From the NCBI GenBank assembly GCA_009693225.1, contig SHXP01000018.1, positions 1 through 17,160 of the forward strand: a stretch of DNA of 17,160 bases, in the 5' to 3' direction. This stretch comes from Limnohabitans sp. (GTDB taxonomy: Bacteria > Pseudomonadota > Gammaproteobacteria > Burkholderiales > Burkholderiaceae_C). Position numbers and translations under genes: made by a program. The notes beneath the pieces are model-generated. The model was not told where the DNA came from. It searched no databases and worked only from the letters and a program-made list of their open reading frames with translations. This document shows positions 7,781-14,762 of the stretch, in pieces; position 1 is the stretch's first letter, and the number at the start of each line of letters is the position of its first letter.

Positions 7781-9003
7781 TATGCAGCGTGTTTTCTGTA
7801 GTTTTCCAAAAACTTGGCGATTCTGGAAATAGCGACTTTCAGTTCATCCTCGTGCGGCAAAAACACGATACGGAAATGATCTGGCAAAAGCCAATTAAAG
7901 CCCGTACCCTGAACCAACAATACCTTGGTTTCCTGGAGTAAATCGTTGATGAATTGCTGATCATCTTTGATCAGGTACATCTTCGGATCGAGTTTGGGGA
8001 ACATGTACAAGGCAGCCTGTGGCTTAACGCAAGTCACACCAGGTATGGCAGTGATCAATTCATACGCCAGGTCACGTTGCCGCCGCAATCTGCCCCCGGG
8101 TTTGATCAGATCGTTGATGGTCTGGTATCCGCCCAGCGCGGTTTGAATGGCACTTTGACCAGGCACGTTGGCGCACAGACGCATGGAAGACAACATATTG
8201 AGGCCTTCAATGTAGTCTTTGGCCGGTTTTTTATCGCCTGACACAACCAGCCAGCCGGCTCTGTAACCGCAGGATCTGTAGCTTTTAGAAAGCGAGTTGA
8301 AGGTAAGAGTGAGCACATCTTTGGACAAACTGGCCAACGCGGTATGACTGACACCGTCGTACAGCACCTTGTCGTACACCTCGTCTGCAAAAAGAATCAA
8401 ACCGTGCTCCCGCGCCAGATCAACAATGCTGTTTAACAAGGCATCGGAATACAAGGCGCCGGTAGGATTATTCGGATTGATGACGACAATGCCTTTGGTT
8501 TTTTTGGTGATCTTGGCCTTGATGTCATCAATATCAGGCATCCAGCCATTGGCTTCATCGCATAAATAATGCACGGGCGTGCCGCCGGACAAACTGACAG
8601 CAGCTGTCCATAAAGGGTAATCGGGTGCTGGCAATAACAATTCGTCGCCGGTGTTCAACAGGGCATTGGTGGCCATGACAATCAATTCACTGGCCCCGTT
8701 GCCAAGGTAAATATCGTCCAGGTTGACACCCTCAACGCCTTGCTGCTGAGAGTAATGCATCACTGCTTTGCGCGCGGCGAAAATACCTTTGCTGTCTGAA
8801 TACGCGGCAGCACTTGGCAAATTGCGGATGATGTCCTGCTGAATTTCTTCAGGCGCATCAAAACCGAAAACCGCCAGATTGCCGATATTGAGCTTGATGA
8901 TCTTGTGACCTTCCTCCTCCATTTGACGTGCTTTTTCAAGCACAGGCCCGCGTATGTCGTAGCACACATTGTCAAGCTTTGATGATTTATGAATGGTTTT
9001 CAA
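7780..9003 (-). CDS. alaA: Alanine-synthesizing pyridoxal-phosphate aminotransferase (AlaA-like)
   Basis: This 407-residue class I aminotransferase closely follows E. coli AlaA (YfbQ), which makes alanine from pyruvate and glutamate. Visible landmarks are SSKLDNVCYDIRGPVL near the start, PAPDYPLWTAAVSLSGG (125-141), NPNNPTG (176-182), FADEVYDK with Asp207, and the PLP lysine Lys240 in NSLSKSYR. No ATG is suitably placed. A GTG at 9006 would sit only two bases from GGAG, whereas TTG at 9003 sits five bases from it and gives the MK-I-KSSKL start seen in relatives, so I chose TTG. It is the first gene before hom and thrC, sharing one base with hom. Exact substrate is inferred from similarity. 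Confidence 0.9.
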   Translation of the reverse strand: MKTIHKSSKLDNVCYDIRGPVLEKARQMEEEGHKIIKLNIGNLAVFGFDAPEEIQQDIIRNLPSAAAYSDSKGIFAARKAVMHYSQQQGVEGVNLDDIYLGNGASELIVMATNALLNTGDELLLPAPDYPLWTAAVSLSGGTPVHYLCDEANGWMPDIDDIKAKITKKTKGIVVINPNNPTGALYSDALLNSIVDLAREHGLILFADEVYDKVLYDGVSHTALASLSKDVLTLTFNSLSKSYRSCGYRAGWLVVSGDKKPAKDYIEGLNMLSSMRLCANVPGQSAIQTALGGYQTINDLIKPGGRLRRQRDLAYELITAIPGVTCVKPQAALYMFPKLDPKMYLIKDDQQFINDLLQETKVLLVQGTGFNWLLPDHFRIVFLPHEDELKVAISRIAKFLENYRKHAA

Positions 9004-9089
9004 CACGACTCCAGAGCGGCTTAATGTCCAAAGCCTATAATTTGACCATATTTCTACGGGTATTTCCTTTATTGCACCGACATTAATGC
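9004..9089. promoter_or_regulatory. Divergent control region between alaA and the Mth938-like gene
   Basis: This 86-base gap separates divergently transcribed genes and must feed both. A perfect TATAAT lies at 9036-9041 on the plus strand, but no TTGACA-like box lies 16-18 bases before it. A TTGACC at 9042-9047 has no suitable -10 after it. A GGAG on the minus strand, near 9009-9012, serves alaA. I see no leader peptide or attenuator. Confidence 0.35.
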
Positions 9090-9473
9090 ATGAAATTACA
9101 ACCTGATCGCTCAGACAGTTTGACTGTCACCGCTTACACAGCGTCCTGGATAGCGATCAATGGAGTTCGCTACAGCCATCACCTGCTGATCAGCTACAAC
9201 GGACTCATTCAGGCTTGGCCAAGTCAGTCTTTCTCCGGCATTCAAGCCGCCCACCTGGATCTGATTACGCCGACAGGTGCAGAAATTGTCCTGATCGGTT
9301 GCGGCAAAAAACAGCTGTTTGCCCCGCCTTCGCTGACCGGTGCATTCATTGAAAGGCACATGGGCGTGGAAGCCATGGACACGGCTGCCGCTTGCAGGAC
9401 ATTCAATATCCTTGCTGCCGAGGACCGGCGCGTCGCAGCTATTTTGCTGCTGGAAGTGCCTTGCACTGAATGA
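9090..9473 (+). CDS. Mth938-like (DUF498/DUF598) domain protein
   Basis: The 127-residue product belongs to the Mth938/Xcc1710 family, whose mitochondrial relative NDUFAF3 helps assemble respiratory complex I; the bacterial function is not established. Recognisable parts are YTASWIAINGVRYSHHLLI near the N-terminus, LDLITPTGAEIVLIGCGKKQ in the middle, GVEAMDTAAACRTFNILAAE, and a final hydrophobic strand RRVAAILLLEV. There is no signal peptide or membrane segment, so it is probably cytoplasmic. The start is the first sensible ATG, though no Shine-Dalgarno is evident. It is divergent from alaA and lies 119 bases before the peroxiredoxin gene. A 128-codon antisense frame over the same bases looks like a shadow. 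Confidence 0.85.
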   Translation: MKLQPDRSDSLTVTAYTASWIAINGVRYSHHLLISYNGLIQAWPSQSFSGIQAAHLDLITPTGAEIVLIGCGKKQLFAPPSLTGAFIERHMGVEAMDTAAACRTFNILAAEDRRVAAILLLEVPCTE

Positions 9474-9487
9474 GCCCGAACCGGGCT
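9473..9487 (+). terminator. Short hairpin at the end of the Mth938-like gene
   Basis: AGCCCG (9473-9478) and CGGGCT (9482-9487) pair around a three-base loop starting at the last base of the TGA stop. Only TTAT follows, so there is no proper T-run. It may be a weak terminator or a 3'-end stabiliser. Confidence 0.35.
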
Positions 9488-9533
9488 TATGCATCAACTT
9501 TTCAGTCTGAGACGGCAGCTTTTCATTTCGGGA

Positions 9534-9559
9534 TAAAATACTGGCTTACCGGAGTATTT
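9534..9559 (+). promoter_or_regulatory. Candidate -10 box with overlapping inverted repeat upstream of bcp
   Basis: TAAAAT (9534-9539) resembles a sigma-70 -10 box 54 bases before the peroxiredoxin start. It overlaps an exact 7-bp inverted repeat, AAATACT (9536-9542) and AGTATTT (9553-9559), separated by 10 bases. No convincing -35 is seen. The repeat could be an operator or an RNA hairpin at the 5' end of the transcript. Confidence 0.3.
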
Positions 9560-9592
9560 CTTCGGGATTTATGTCACAACGGACCCTGAACC

Positions 9593-10078
9593 ATGGCGAT
9601 TGTTCTCAATAAACACCTTCCCGAATTTGAAGCAAACGCTACCGGTGGCGTTAAGGTCAGCCACCAGTCACATGCAGGGCAAATTGTCATTCTTTATTTC
9701 TACCCCAAAGACAATACACCCGGCTGTACCACTGAAGCCATGCAATTCAGGGATAAATTCAAAGATTTCAACAAGGCTGGTGCAGTCATTTTCGGCGTTT
9801 CACGCGACAATATGCGTTCGCACGACAGTTTTAAGGAAAAACTCGAACTTCCTTATGAACTGATTGCTGACACAGAAGAAAAAATGTGTCACATGTTCGG
9901 TGTTGTTAAAAACAAAATCATGTACGGTAAAAAAGTCAAAGGCATTGAGCGTAGCACATTTCTCGTTGGCCCTGACGGCGTTCTCAAGCAGGAATGGCGC
10001 GGGCTCAAAGTACCCGGTCACGTAGATGAGGTTTTAAAAGCCGTTAAGGCCCTTAAAAAAGCCGCAGCGACTGCCTGA
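9593..10078 (+). CDS. bcp: Thioredoxin-dependent thiol peroxidase (PrxQ/Bcp family peroxiredoxin)
   Basis: PrxQ/Bcp enzymes reduce hydrogen peroxide and organic hydroperoxides in the cytoplasm using thioredoxin. The 161-residue product has the peroxidatic motif PKDNTPGCTTE with Pro38, Thr42 and Cys45, and a conserved Arg120 in GIERSTFLVGPDG. Residue 50, where E. coli Bcp has its resolving cysteine, is Met. The only other cysteine is Cys99 (DTEEKMCHMFGV), which matches the position of a third cysteine in E. coli Bcp. So this protein is either 1-Cys or uses Cys99. The start at 9593 gives the usual N-terminus; only a weak GGA precedes it. It sits 13 bases before phoH in the same direction, so the two probably share a transcript. 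Confidence 0.95.
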   Translation: MAIVLNKHLPEFEANATGGVKVSHQSHAGQIVILYFYPKDNTPGCTTEAMQFRDKFKDFNKAGAVIFGVSRDNMRSHDSFKEKLELPYELIADTEEKMCHMFGVVKNKIMYGKKVKGIERSTFLVGPDGVLKQEWRGLKVPGHVDEVLKAVKALKKAAATA

Positions 10079-10091
10079 ATTCCACACGTCT

Positions 10092-11750
10092 ATGCCACTC
10101 CCCCCTGCTCCTCGCAAGAGAGCCGATTTACTCACAATTTCCAAATTTGAGCCTGTAACTCCCCCCAAGTCTTCTTCTCCGGGAAGAGTTGCCGGCGCCA
10201 GGCAGTCGCAAGCTGCTGATTCGATATCTGCTGATCGCTTGTCAGTCAGAGATTCAAAATCCTCCAAAGCGCAGCTCCCGCATACAAATGCCCAGCTCAA
10301 GGATGCTTCCCCGGCAAGCAGCGATAAAAACCCAGTCTCCAAACTGAAGAAAACCAAGTCTTTACCAACCAAACTGTTTGTGCTCGACACCAATGTTCTG
10401 ATGCACGACCCCATTTGCTTATTCAGGTTTGAAGAGCACGATATTTTCCTGCCCATGATTGTCCTGGAGGAATTGGACAGCCATAAAAAGGGGATGACTG
10501 AAGTCGCACGAAATGCCCGTCAGACCAGTCGAACCCTGGATTCCCTGGTAGGTATCAGTAACAACGATATTGCCAACGGTTTGCTCTTGTCCAGTACCGG
10601 TCACAAGGAAGTCGGCGGTAAATTATTTTTCCAAACTGTACCGCTTGACTTCACACTGCCAAGCAGTTTGCCTCAAGGCAAGGCCGATAACCAAATATTG
10701 GGGGTTGTCAAGGCTTTGGGGCACTTGCATTCACCCAGAGAGGTTGTCCTGGTCAGCAAGGACATCAATATGCGCGTCAAAGCACGTGCACTGGGTCTTG
10801 CAGCAGAGGATTATCAGAACGATAAAACACTGGAAGACGGTGACCTGCTTTATTCAGGTTCACTCGCCTTGGCACCGGATTTCTGGTCCAAGCAGGCTAA
10901 GACCGTTGAAAGCTGGCAAAGCGGCGACCATACCTATTACCGCATAGGCGGCTCAGTGGTTGCCGGCATGCACATCAACCAATTTGTGTATTTTGAGAGC
11001 CCCGGCGAGCCGAGTCTTCATGCCCGGGTGACTGAAATCAGAGGTAAAACGGCTGTTTTCAAAACCCTCAAGGATTACAGCCACCTCAAAAATGCGGCCT
11101 GGGGAATCACCACACGCAACCGGGAACAAAATTTCGCCCAGAATATGCTCATGGATTCAGAGGTTGACTTTGTCACGTTGACCGGTACTGCCGGCACGGG
11201 TAAAACACTGCTCGCACTTGCCGCCGGTCTGGTCCAGGTGCTGGATGAACGCCGCTACACAGAAATCATCATGACCCGCGCTACTGTCAGTGTCGGAGAA
11301 GACATTGGATTTTTACCCGGGACAGAGGAAGAGAAGATGGGCCCCTGGATGGGTGCACTTGATGACAACCTGGAGGTGCTCGGTAAAACCGACACCAACG
11401 CCGGTGAATGGGGCCGTGCCGCCACCAGCGAATTGATCCGCAGCAAGATCAAGATCAAAAGTCTGAACTTCATGCGAGGCCGCACTTTTCTGAATAAATT
11501 CGTCATCATCGACGAGGCGCAAAACCTCACACCCAAGCAAATGAAGACCTTGATCACCCGTGCCGGCCCGGGAACCAAAATTATTTGCATGGGCAATCTG
11601 GCTCAGATCGACACGCCTTATTTGACTGAAGGCTCTTCAGGCTTGACTTACGCCGTGGACAGATTCAAAGGCTGGCCGCACGGCGGCCACATCACCCTGG
11701 CCCGGGGCGAACGCTCAAGACTGGCCGATTTCGCCAGCGAAGTACTTTAA
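10092..11750 (+). CDS. phoH: PIN domain-PhoH family ATPase/RNase
   Basis: The 552-residue protein fuses an N-terminal PIN nuclease domain to a C-terminal PhoH P-loop ATPase. Relatives such as mycobacterial PhoH2 act as ATP-dependent RNA helicase/RNases; the role in betaproteobacteria is not settled. The PIN domain starts near residue 95 with LFVLDTNVLMHDP (Asp99 is the first acidic metal ligand) and continues with VLEELDSHKKG. The ATPase has Walker A GTAGTGKT at 365-372 and Walker B Asp474-Glu475 in VIIDEAQNLT, then GNLAQIDTPYL. The first 90 or so residues are rich in Ser, Pro, Lys and Ala and look disordered. A later start cannot be excluded, since no clear Shine-Dalgarno precedes 10092. It follows bcp by 13 bases and ends 3 bases from convergent dnaB. 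Confidence 0.93.
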   Translation: MPLPPAPRKRADLLTISKFEPVTPPKSSSPGRVAGARQSQAADSISADRLSVRDSKSSKAQLPHTNAQLKDASPASSDKNPVSKLKKTKSLPTKLFVLDTNVLMHDPICLFRFEEHDIFLPMIVLEELDSHKKGMTEVARNARQTSRTLDSLVGISNNDIANGLLLSSTGHKEVGGKLFFQTVPLDFTLPSSLPQGKADNQILGVVKALGHLHSPREVVLVSKDINMRVKARALGLAAEDYQNDKTLEDGDLLYSGSLALAPDFWSKQAKTVESWQSGDHTYYRIGGSVVAGMHINQFVYFESPGEPSLHARVTEIRGKTAVFKTLKDYSHLKNAAWGITTRNREQNFAQNMLMDSEVDFVTLTGTAGTGKTLLALAAGLVQVLDERRYTEIIMTRATVSVGEDIGFLPGTEEEKMGPWMGALDDNLEVLGKTDTNAGEWGRAATSELIRSKIKIKSLNFMRGRTFLNKFVIIDEAQNLTPKQMKTLITRAGPGTKIICMGNLAQIDTPYLTEGSSGLTYAVDRFKGWPHGGHITLARGERSRLADFASEVL

Positions 11751-11753
11751 GCA

Positions 11754-13157
11754 TCAGTAGTCTGAATTCGGGCCTGCGTACGACTCGAATTTGGTGATGG
11801 GTTTGAGGAAGGTTAACTTCACAGTACCGGTCGGCCCGTTACGCTGTTTACCGATGATGATCTCGGCTACACCAGGTTCCTTGGAGTCCTTGTTGTAGTA
11901 GTCATCGCGGTAAATGAACATGATGACATCTGCGTCCTGTTCAATGGCACCGGACTCCCGCAAATCGCTCATCATCGGCCGCTTATCTGTACGCTGCTCG
12001 ACGCCGCGATTCAACTGCGACAAGGCGATCACCGGGCACTGCAATTCCTTGGCCAGCATTTTCAAACCCCGGGAGATTTCACCCAATTCAGTAGCACGGT
12101 TATCACCGTCACTGCCGCTGCTGCCGGTCATCAACTGAAGGTAATCGACGACGACCAAGCCCAGTTTGCCGCAACTGCGCGCCAGACGTCTGGCATTGGC
12201 GCGCAACTCACTGGGTGTGAGTCCGGACGTTTCATCTATGGACAAGGAGACATTGCGCAAACGCTCGACCGCTTCAGTCAACCTCGGCCATTCCTCATCA
12301 AGCAACTTTCCTGTTCGCAATCTGGTCTGGTCTATGCGCCCGATAGAGCCCACGATACGAATAGCCAGTTGTGAAGCGCCCATTTCCATGGAAAACACGG
12401 CAACCGGCAAACCTTCCTTGAGCGCTACATTTTCAGCAATATTGATGGCAAGCGCTGTTTTACCCATAGAAGGTCTTGCGGCCAAAACGATCAAATCCCC
12501 GGCCTGCATCCCTGAGGTCATGCGGTCCAGATCAAAAAATCCGGTTGGTACACCGGTGATGTCGTTAGGGTTTTGCGACATCTCCTCGACACGGTCGAGC
12601 AGTTGCACCACCAAATTGCCCATGGACTGAAAGCCCTGGCGCATGCGTGCGCCCTCTTCGCCTATATTGAATATTTTCTGTTCAGCCTCATCCAGAATCA
12701 GAGGCACTGGCTTGCCTTTGGTGCTCATCGCAGATGTCGCAATCTCGTCACTCACGCTGATGAGTTTTCTGAGAATAGAGCGCTCGCGAACAATTTCAGC
12801 ATAGCGGCGGATATTGGCTGAACTCGGGACATATTGCGCCAGAGAGTTCAGGTACGCCAGGCCGCCGATTTCATCCGCCTTGCCCTGGGTTTGCAGGTGT
12901 TCGAAAACGGTAATCACATCAGCCGCGCGATTGGCATTGATCAGGGTGCTGACGCTTGAAAAAACCTGCCGGTGTTCGTACCTGTAAAAGTCGGCATCAA
13001 TCAGAATATCGCCGATCCTGTCCCAGGCTGTGTTGTCCAGCAACAAACCTCCGATCACGCAGGATTCAGCCTCCAGAGAGTGCGGAGGAATACGTAATTG
13101 AGCAACCTGTCTGTCTACCGGCGAGGCTTCTTCATAATCTGGAAAAACGACGGACAT
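11754..13157 (-). CDS. dnaB: Replicative DNA helicase DnaB
   Basis: DnaB is the hexameric 5'-3' helicase that opens the replication fork and recruits primase. The 467-residue protein has a DnaB N-terminal domain (RIPPHSLEAESCVIGGLLLD, about 22-125), a linker helix, and a RecA-type motor with Walker A ARPSMGKT at 227-234 and Walker B Asp338 in LVVVDYLQLM. ALSQLNRGVEQR and KRPMMSDLRESGAIEQDAD are also present. There is no intein. The ATG is preceded by AGAGGA with five bases of spacing. A sigma-70-like promoter (13178-13206) and a DnaA box (13250-13258) lie upstream, after the terminator of the ribosomal operon, so it is probably transcribed on its own. Its stop lies 3 bases from the phoH stop with no terminator between them. 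Confidence 0.97.
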   Translation of the reverse strand: MSVVFPDYEEASPVDRQVAQLRIPPHSLEAESCVIGGLLLDNTAWDRIGDILIDADFYRYEHRQVFSSVSTLINANRAADVITVFEHLQTQGKADEIGGLAYLNSLAQYVPSSANIRRYAEIVRERSILRKLISVSDEIATSAMSTKGKPVPLILDEAEQKIFNIGEEGARMRQGFQSMGNLVVQLLDRVEEMSQNPNDITGVPTGFFDLDRMTSGMQAGDLIVLAARPSMGKTALAINIAENVALKEGLPVAVFSMEMGASQLAIRIVGSIGRIDQTRLRTGKLLDEEWPRLTEAVERLRNVSLSIDETSGLTPSELRANARRLARSCGKLGLVVVDYLQLMTGSSGSDGDNRATELGEISRGLKMLAKELQCPVIALSQLNRGVEQRTDKRPMMSDLRESGAIEQDADVIMFIYRDDYYNKDSKEPGVAEIIIGKQRNGPTGTVKLTFLKPITKFESYAGPNSDY

Positions 13158-13177
13158 TGTTATCCTCTAAAAGGTTA

Positions 13178-13206
13178 ATGATATTGAATTCAGGTCGATT
13201 TGTCAT
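13178..13206 (-). promoter_or_regulatory. Candidate sigma-70 promoter of dnaB
   Basis: On the minus strand ATGACA (13206-13201) and TATCAT (13183-13178) are separated by exactly 17 bases; each matches 5 of 6 consensus positions. Initiation about seven bases on would give a short leader containing the AGAGGA ribosome site. It lies downstream of the rplI terminator, consistent with separate expression of dnaB. Confidence 0.6.
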
Positions 13207-13249
13207 GGGATAAGCCTGTTGAAAACTCCCCCCTGCAGCAGACTGAACC

Positions 13250-13258
13250 TGTGCATAA
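13250..13258 (-). promoter_or_regulatory. DnaA box upstream of dnaB
   Basis: TTATGCACA on the minus strand is a full match to the DnaA consensus TTATNCACA. It lies 43 bases upstream of the candidate dnaB -35 box and 11 bases from the ribosomal operon terminator. No second box is evident in this gap. Binding is inferred. Confidence 0.5.
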
Positions 13259-13268
13259 GTTCGGGCAT

Positions 13269-13295
13269 AAAAAAACCGCTCCGAGGAGCGGTTTT
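13269..13295 (-). terminator. Intrinsic terminator of the rpsF-priB-rpsR-rplI operon
   Basis: AAAACCGCTC (13272-13281) and GAGCGGTTTT (13286-13295) form a 10-bp stem with a CGAG loop. On the minus strand the stem is followed by a run of seven T (13275-13269). It begins 19 bases past the rplI stop. The shorter T-run on the plus strand makes it mainly a minus-strand terminator. Confidence 0.93.
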
Positions 13296-13314
13296 AATAA
13301 CGAGGACAAAAGGA

Positions 13315-13767
13315 TTAAGCTGATTCGCCGTAAACCGAGACCTGAATATCAACCAATACATCTGTATGTAATGAGACGGATACAGGTGAATCACCCACCG
13401 TTTTGATCGGACCTTTGGGCAAGCGGATTTGTGCCTTAGAAACGGTATAGCCCATTTTGGACAGTTCCTCAGCAATGTCGAAGTTGGTGACAGAACCGAA
13501 CAAACGGCCATCAACACCAGCTTTCTGGGTAATCTTGACGGTGGTACCAGCCAGTTTTTCACCTAAAGATTTTGAAGCGAGCAGTTTTTCGTGAGCGGCT
13601 TTTTCAAGTTCGGCCCGGCGGGCTTGAAATTCCTGAATGGCTACATTGGTGGCGCGACGGGCATGACCGGAAGGGATCAGAAAATTGCGTGCGTAGCCGT
13701 CTTTGACTTTGACAACCTCACCGAGGTTACCGAGATTCACCATTTTTTCCAGCAGAATAATTTGCAT
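13315..13767 (-). CDS. rplI: 50S ribosomal protein L9
   Basis: L9 binds 23S rRNA at the base of the L1 stalk and helps keep the reading frame on crowded messages. The 150-residue protein (E. coli 149) has the N-terminal rRNA-binding domain with MQIILLEKMVNLGNLGEVV and VKDGYARNFLIPSG, a long connecting helix rich in Ala, Glu and Lys (about 42-75), and the C-terminal domain with AGVDGRLFGSVTNFDIAE. The ribosome site AAGGAGA is strong and overlaps the rpsR stop codon, so translation is probably coupled. It is last in the rpsF operon, followed by a strong terminator. Confidence 0.98.
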   Translation of the reverse strand: MQIILLEKMVNLGNLGEVVKVKDGYARNFLIPSGHARRATNVAIQEFQARRAELEKAAHEKLLASKSLGEKLAGTTVKITQKAGVDGRLFGSVTNFDIAEELSKMGYTVSKAQIRLPKGPIKTVGDSPVSVSLHTDVLVDIQVSVYGESA

Positions 13768-13778
13768 GTTGTTTCTCC

Positions 13779-14060
13779 TTAGATTTTGTGCTGATCGCTA
13801 TAAGGCAACATGGCCAGAAAGCGGGCACGCTTGATCGCGGTATTGAGCTGACGCTGGTAGATAGCACGGGTGCCGGTCAGGCGCGCGGGGATGATCTTGC
13901 CGTTTTCAGCGATGAAATCGCGCAAGGTATCAATGTCCTTGTAGTCGATTTCTTCAACGCCTGTCACGGTGAAACGGCAAAAGCGCTTGCGTTTGAACAG
14001 CAACGATTGCGTGTTGCGCTTAGGGCGTTTGTCTTTATTGAATTTTTTGAAAGTGGCCAT
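13779..14060 (-). CDS. rpsR: 30S ribosomal protein S18
   Basis: S18 sits on the 30S platform as a heterodimer with S6. The 93-residue product carries the family core RKRFCRFT, IDYKDIDTLRDFI, ENGKIIPARLTGT and QRQLNTAIKRARFLAMLPY. It is longer than E. coli S18 (75) because of a basic N-terminal extension (FKKFNKDKRPKRN), common in betaproteobacteria. A GTG one codon upstream (14063) is possible. I chose the ATG at 14060 because AGGAG lies six bases before it, and only three before the GTG. The ribosome site overlaps the TAG stop of priB (TAGGAG). Confidence 0.97.
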   Translation of the reverse strand: MATFKKFNKDKRPKRNTQSLLFKRKRFCRFTVTGVEEIDYKDIDTLRDFIAENGKIIPARLTGTRAIYQRQLNTAIKRARFLAMLPYSDQHKI

Positions 14061-14069
14061 CACGGGCTC

Positions 14070-14360
14070 CTAGGAAACAGATTGGTACGAATGGATATGA
14101 AAAACAACCGATTTTGAATTTGTGCTGCTGGCAAGAAATCCGGTGAAATGAAAAGTAGCGTTCAATTCCTGGAGTGACAGTTTCTCTGCCAGGATTCCCA
14201 TGGCTTTGGACTTCAATAAGAGGTTCACTTTTCTTTGAACACCGGCTTCTTCCAACTGTGACTCATGCTCTAAACGGACATCCACTACCGGCAAACCGGA
14301 GGGTGAATATCGCATTGAAGAAATTTCAACAATGCGTGCGGTCAAGTCGACACGGTTCAC
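14070..14360 (-). CDS. priB: Primosomal replication protein N (PriB)
   Basis: PriB is a small single-stranded DNA-binding OB-fold protein that works with PriA to reload DnaB at stalled forks. The 96-residue product shows the family pattern: LTARIVEISSMRYSPSGLPVVDVRLEHES, then VNLLLKSKAMGILAEKLS and FTGFLASSTNSKSVVFHIHSYQ. It has the usual place between rpsF and rpsR. The start is GTG. An in-frame stop lies four codons upstream with no ATG, GTG or TTG between, so no earlier conventional start exists. No Shine-Dalgarno is visible in the AT-rich 16-base gap after rpsF, which suggests low or coupled translation compared with its ribosomal neighbours. Confidence 0.95.
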   Translation of the reverse strand: MNRVDLTARIVEISSMRYSPSGLPVVDVRLEHESQLEEAGVQRKVNLLLKSKAMGILAEKLSLQELNATFHFTGFLASSTNSKSVVFHIHSYQSVS

Positions 14361-14376
14361 ATTTAAAATTCAAACA

Positions 14377-14742
14377 TCAGGCTTGGAATTCAGCGTGTTG
14401 GGTTTTGCGGGCTTCTTCACGCTCAACGGTTTTCATCATCAGTGAAGGCGCAGTCTCTGCTTTTTTCTTCAACACTGTCAGGTGCCTGAGCACGGCATCA
14501 TTGAATTTGAAGGCATGTTCTAGTTCGGACATCACGTCCTGATTGGCCTCAATGTTCAAACACAGGTAATGCGCCTTGGCAAGTTTGTTGATTATGTAAG
14601 TCAACTGACGGCGGCCCCAATCTTCAAGACGGTGCACTTTACCGCCACCGTTGGTGATCAGGCTTTTGTACCGTTCAAGCATGGCAGGAACCTGCTCGCT
14701 TTGATCCGGGTGTATTAACAATACGATTTCGTAATGACGCAT
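14377..14742 (-). CDS. rpsF: 30S ribosomal protein S6
   Basis: S6 binds the 30S platform together with S18. The 121-residue protein matches the family throughout: MRHYEIVLLIHPDQSEQVPAMLERY, GGKVHRLEDWGRRQLTYIINKLAKAHYLCLNIEA, and FKFNDAVLRHLTVLKK. The C-terminal tail has only a few glutamates. The ATG has a strong AAGGAG five bases upstream. It is the first gene of the operon, 90 bases after ppsA; the gap contains a TATAAT -10 box with an inverted repeat across it and a leader hairpin, so it likely has its own promoter and perhaps S6:S18 feedback. Confidence 0.98.
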   Translation of the reverse strand: MRHYEIVLLIHPDQSEQVPAMLERYKSLITNGGGKVHRLEDWGRRQLTYIINKLAKAHYLCLNIEANQDVMSELEHAFKFNDAVLRHLTVLKKKAETAPSLMMKTVEREEARKTQHAEFQA

Positions 14743-14762
14743 GAACTCTCCTTATGGAATAA

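Noticed and set aside
9036..9070. Full sigma-70 promoter for the Mth938-like gene built on TATAAT or TTGACC
   Set aside because: The TATAAT has no partner -35, and the TTGACC has no -10 at 16-18 bases; a complete promoter cannot be claimed.
9111..9497. 128-codon minus-strand frame opposite the Mth938-like gene
   Set aside because: The plus-strand frame has clear family similarity; the antisense frame has none and no ribosome site.
10034..10456. 140-codon minus-strand frame opposite the phoH 5' region
   Set aside because: It overlaps the end of bcp and the start of phoH in antisense. It mirrors the low-complexity tail and has no recognisable domain.
13203..13562. 119-codon minus-strand frame overlapping rplI and its terminator
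   Set aside because: It is out of frame with rplI and runs through the intrinsic terminator; no family resemblance.
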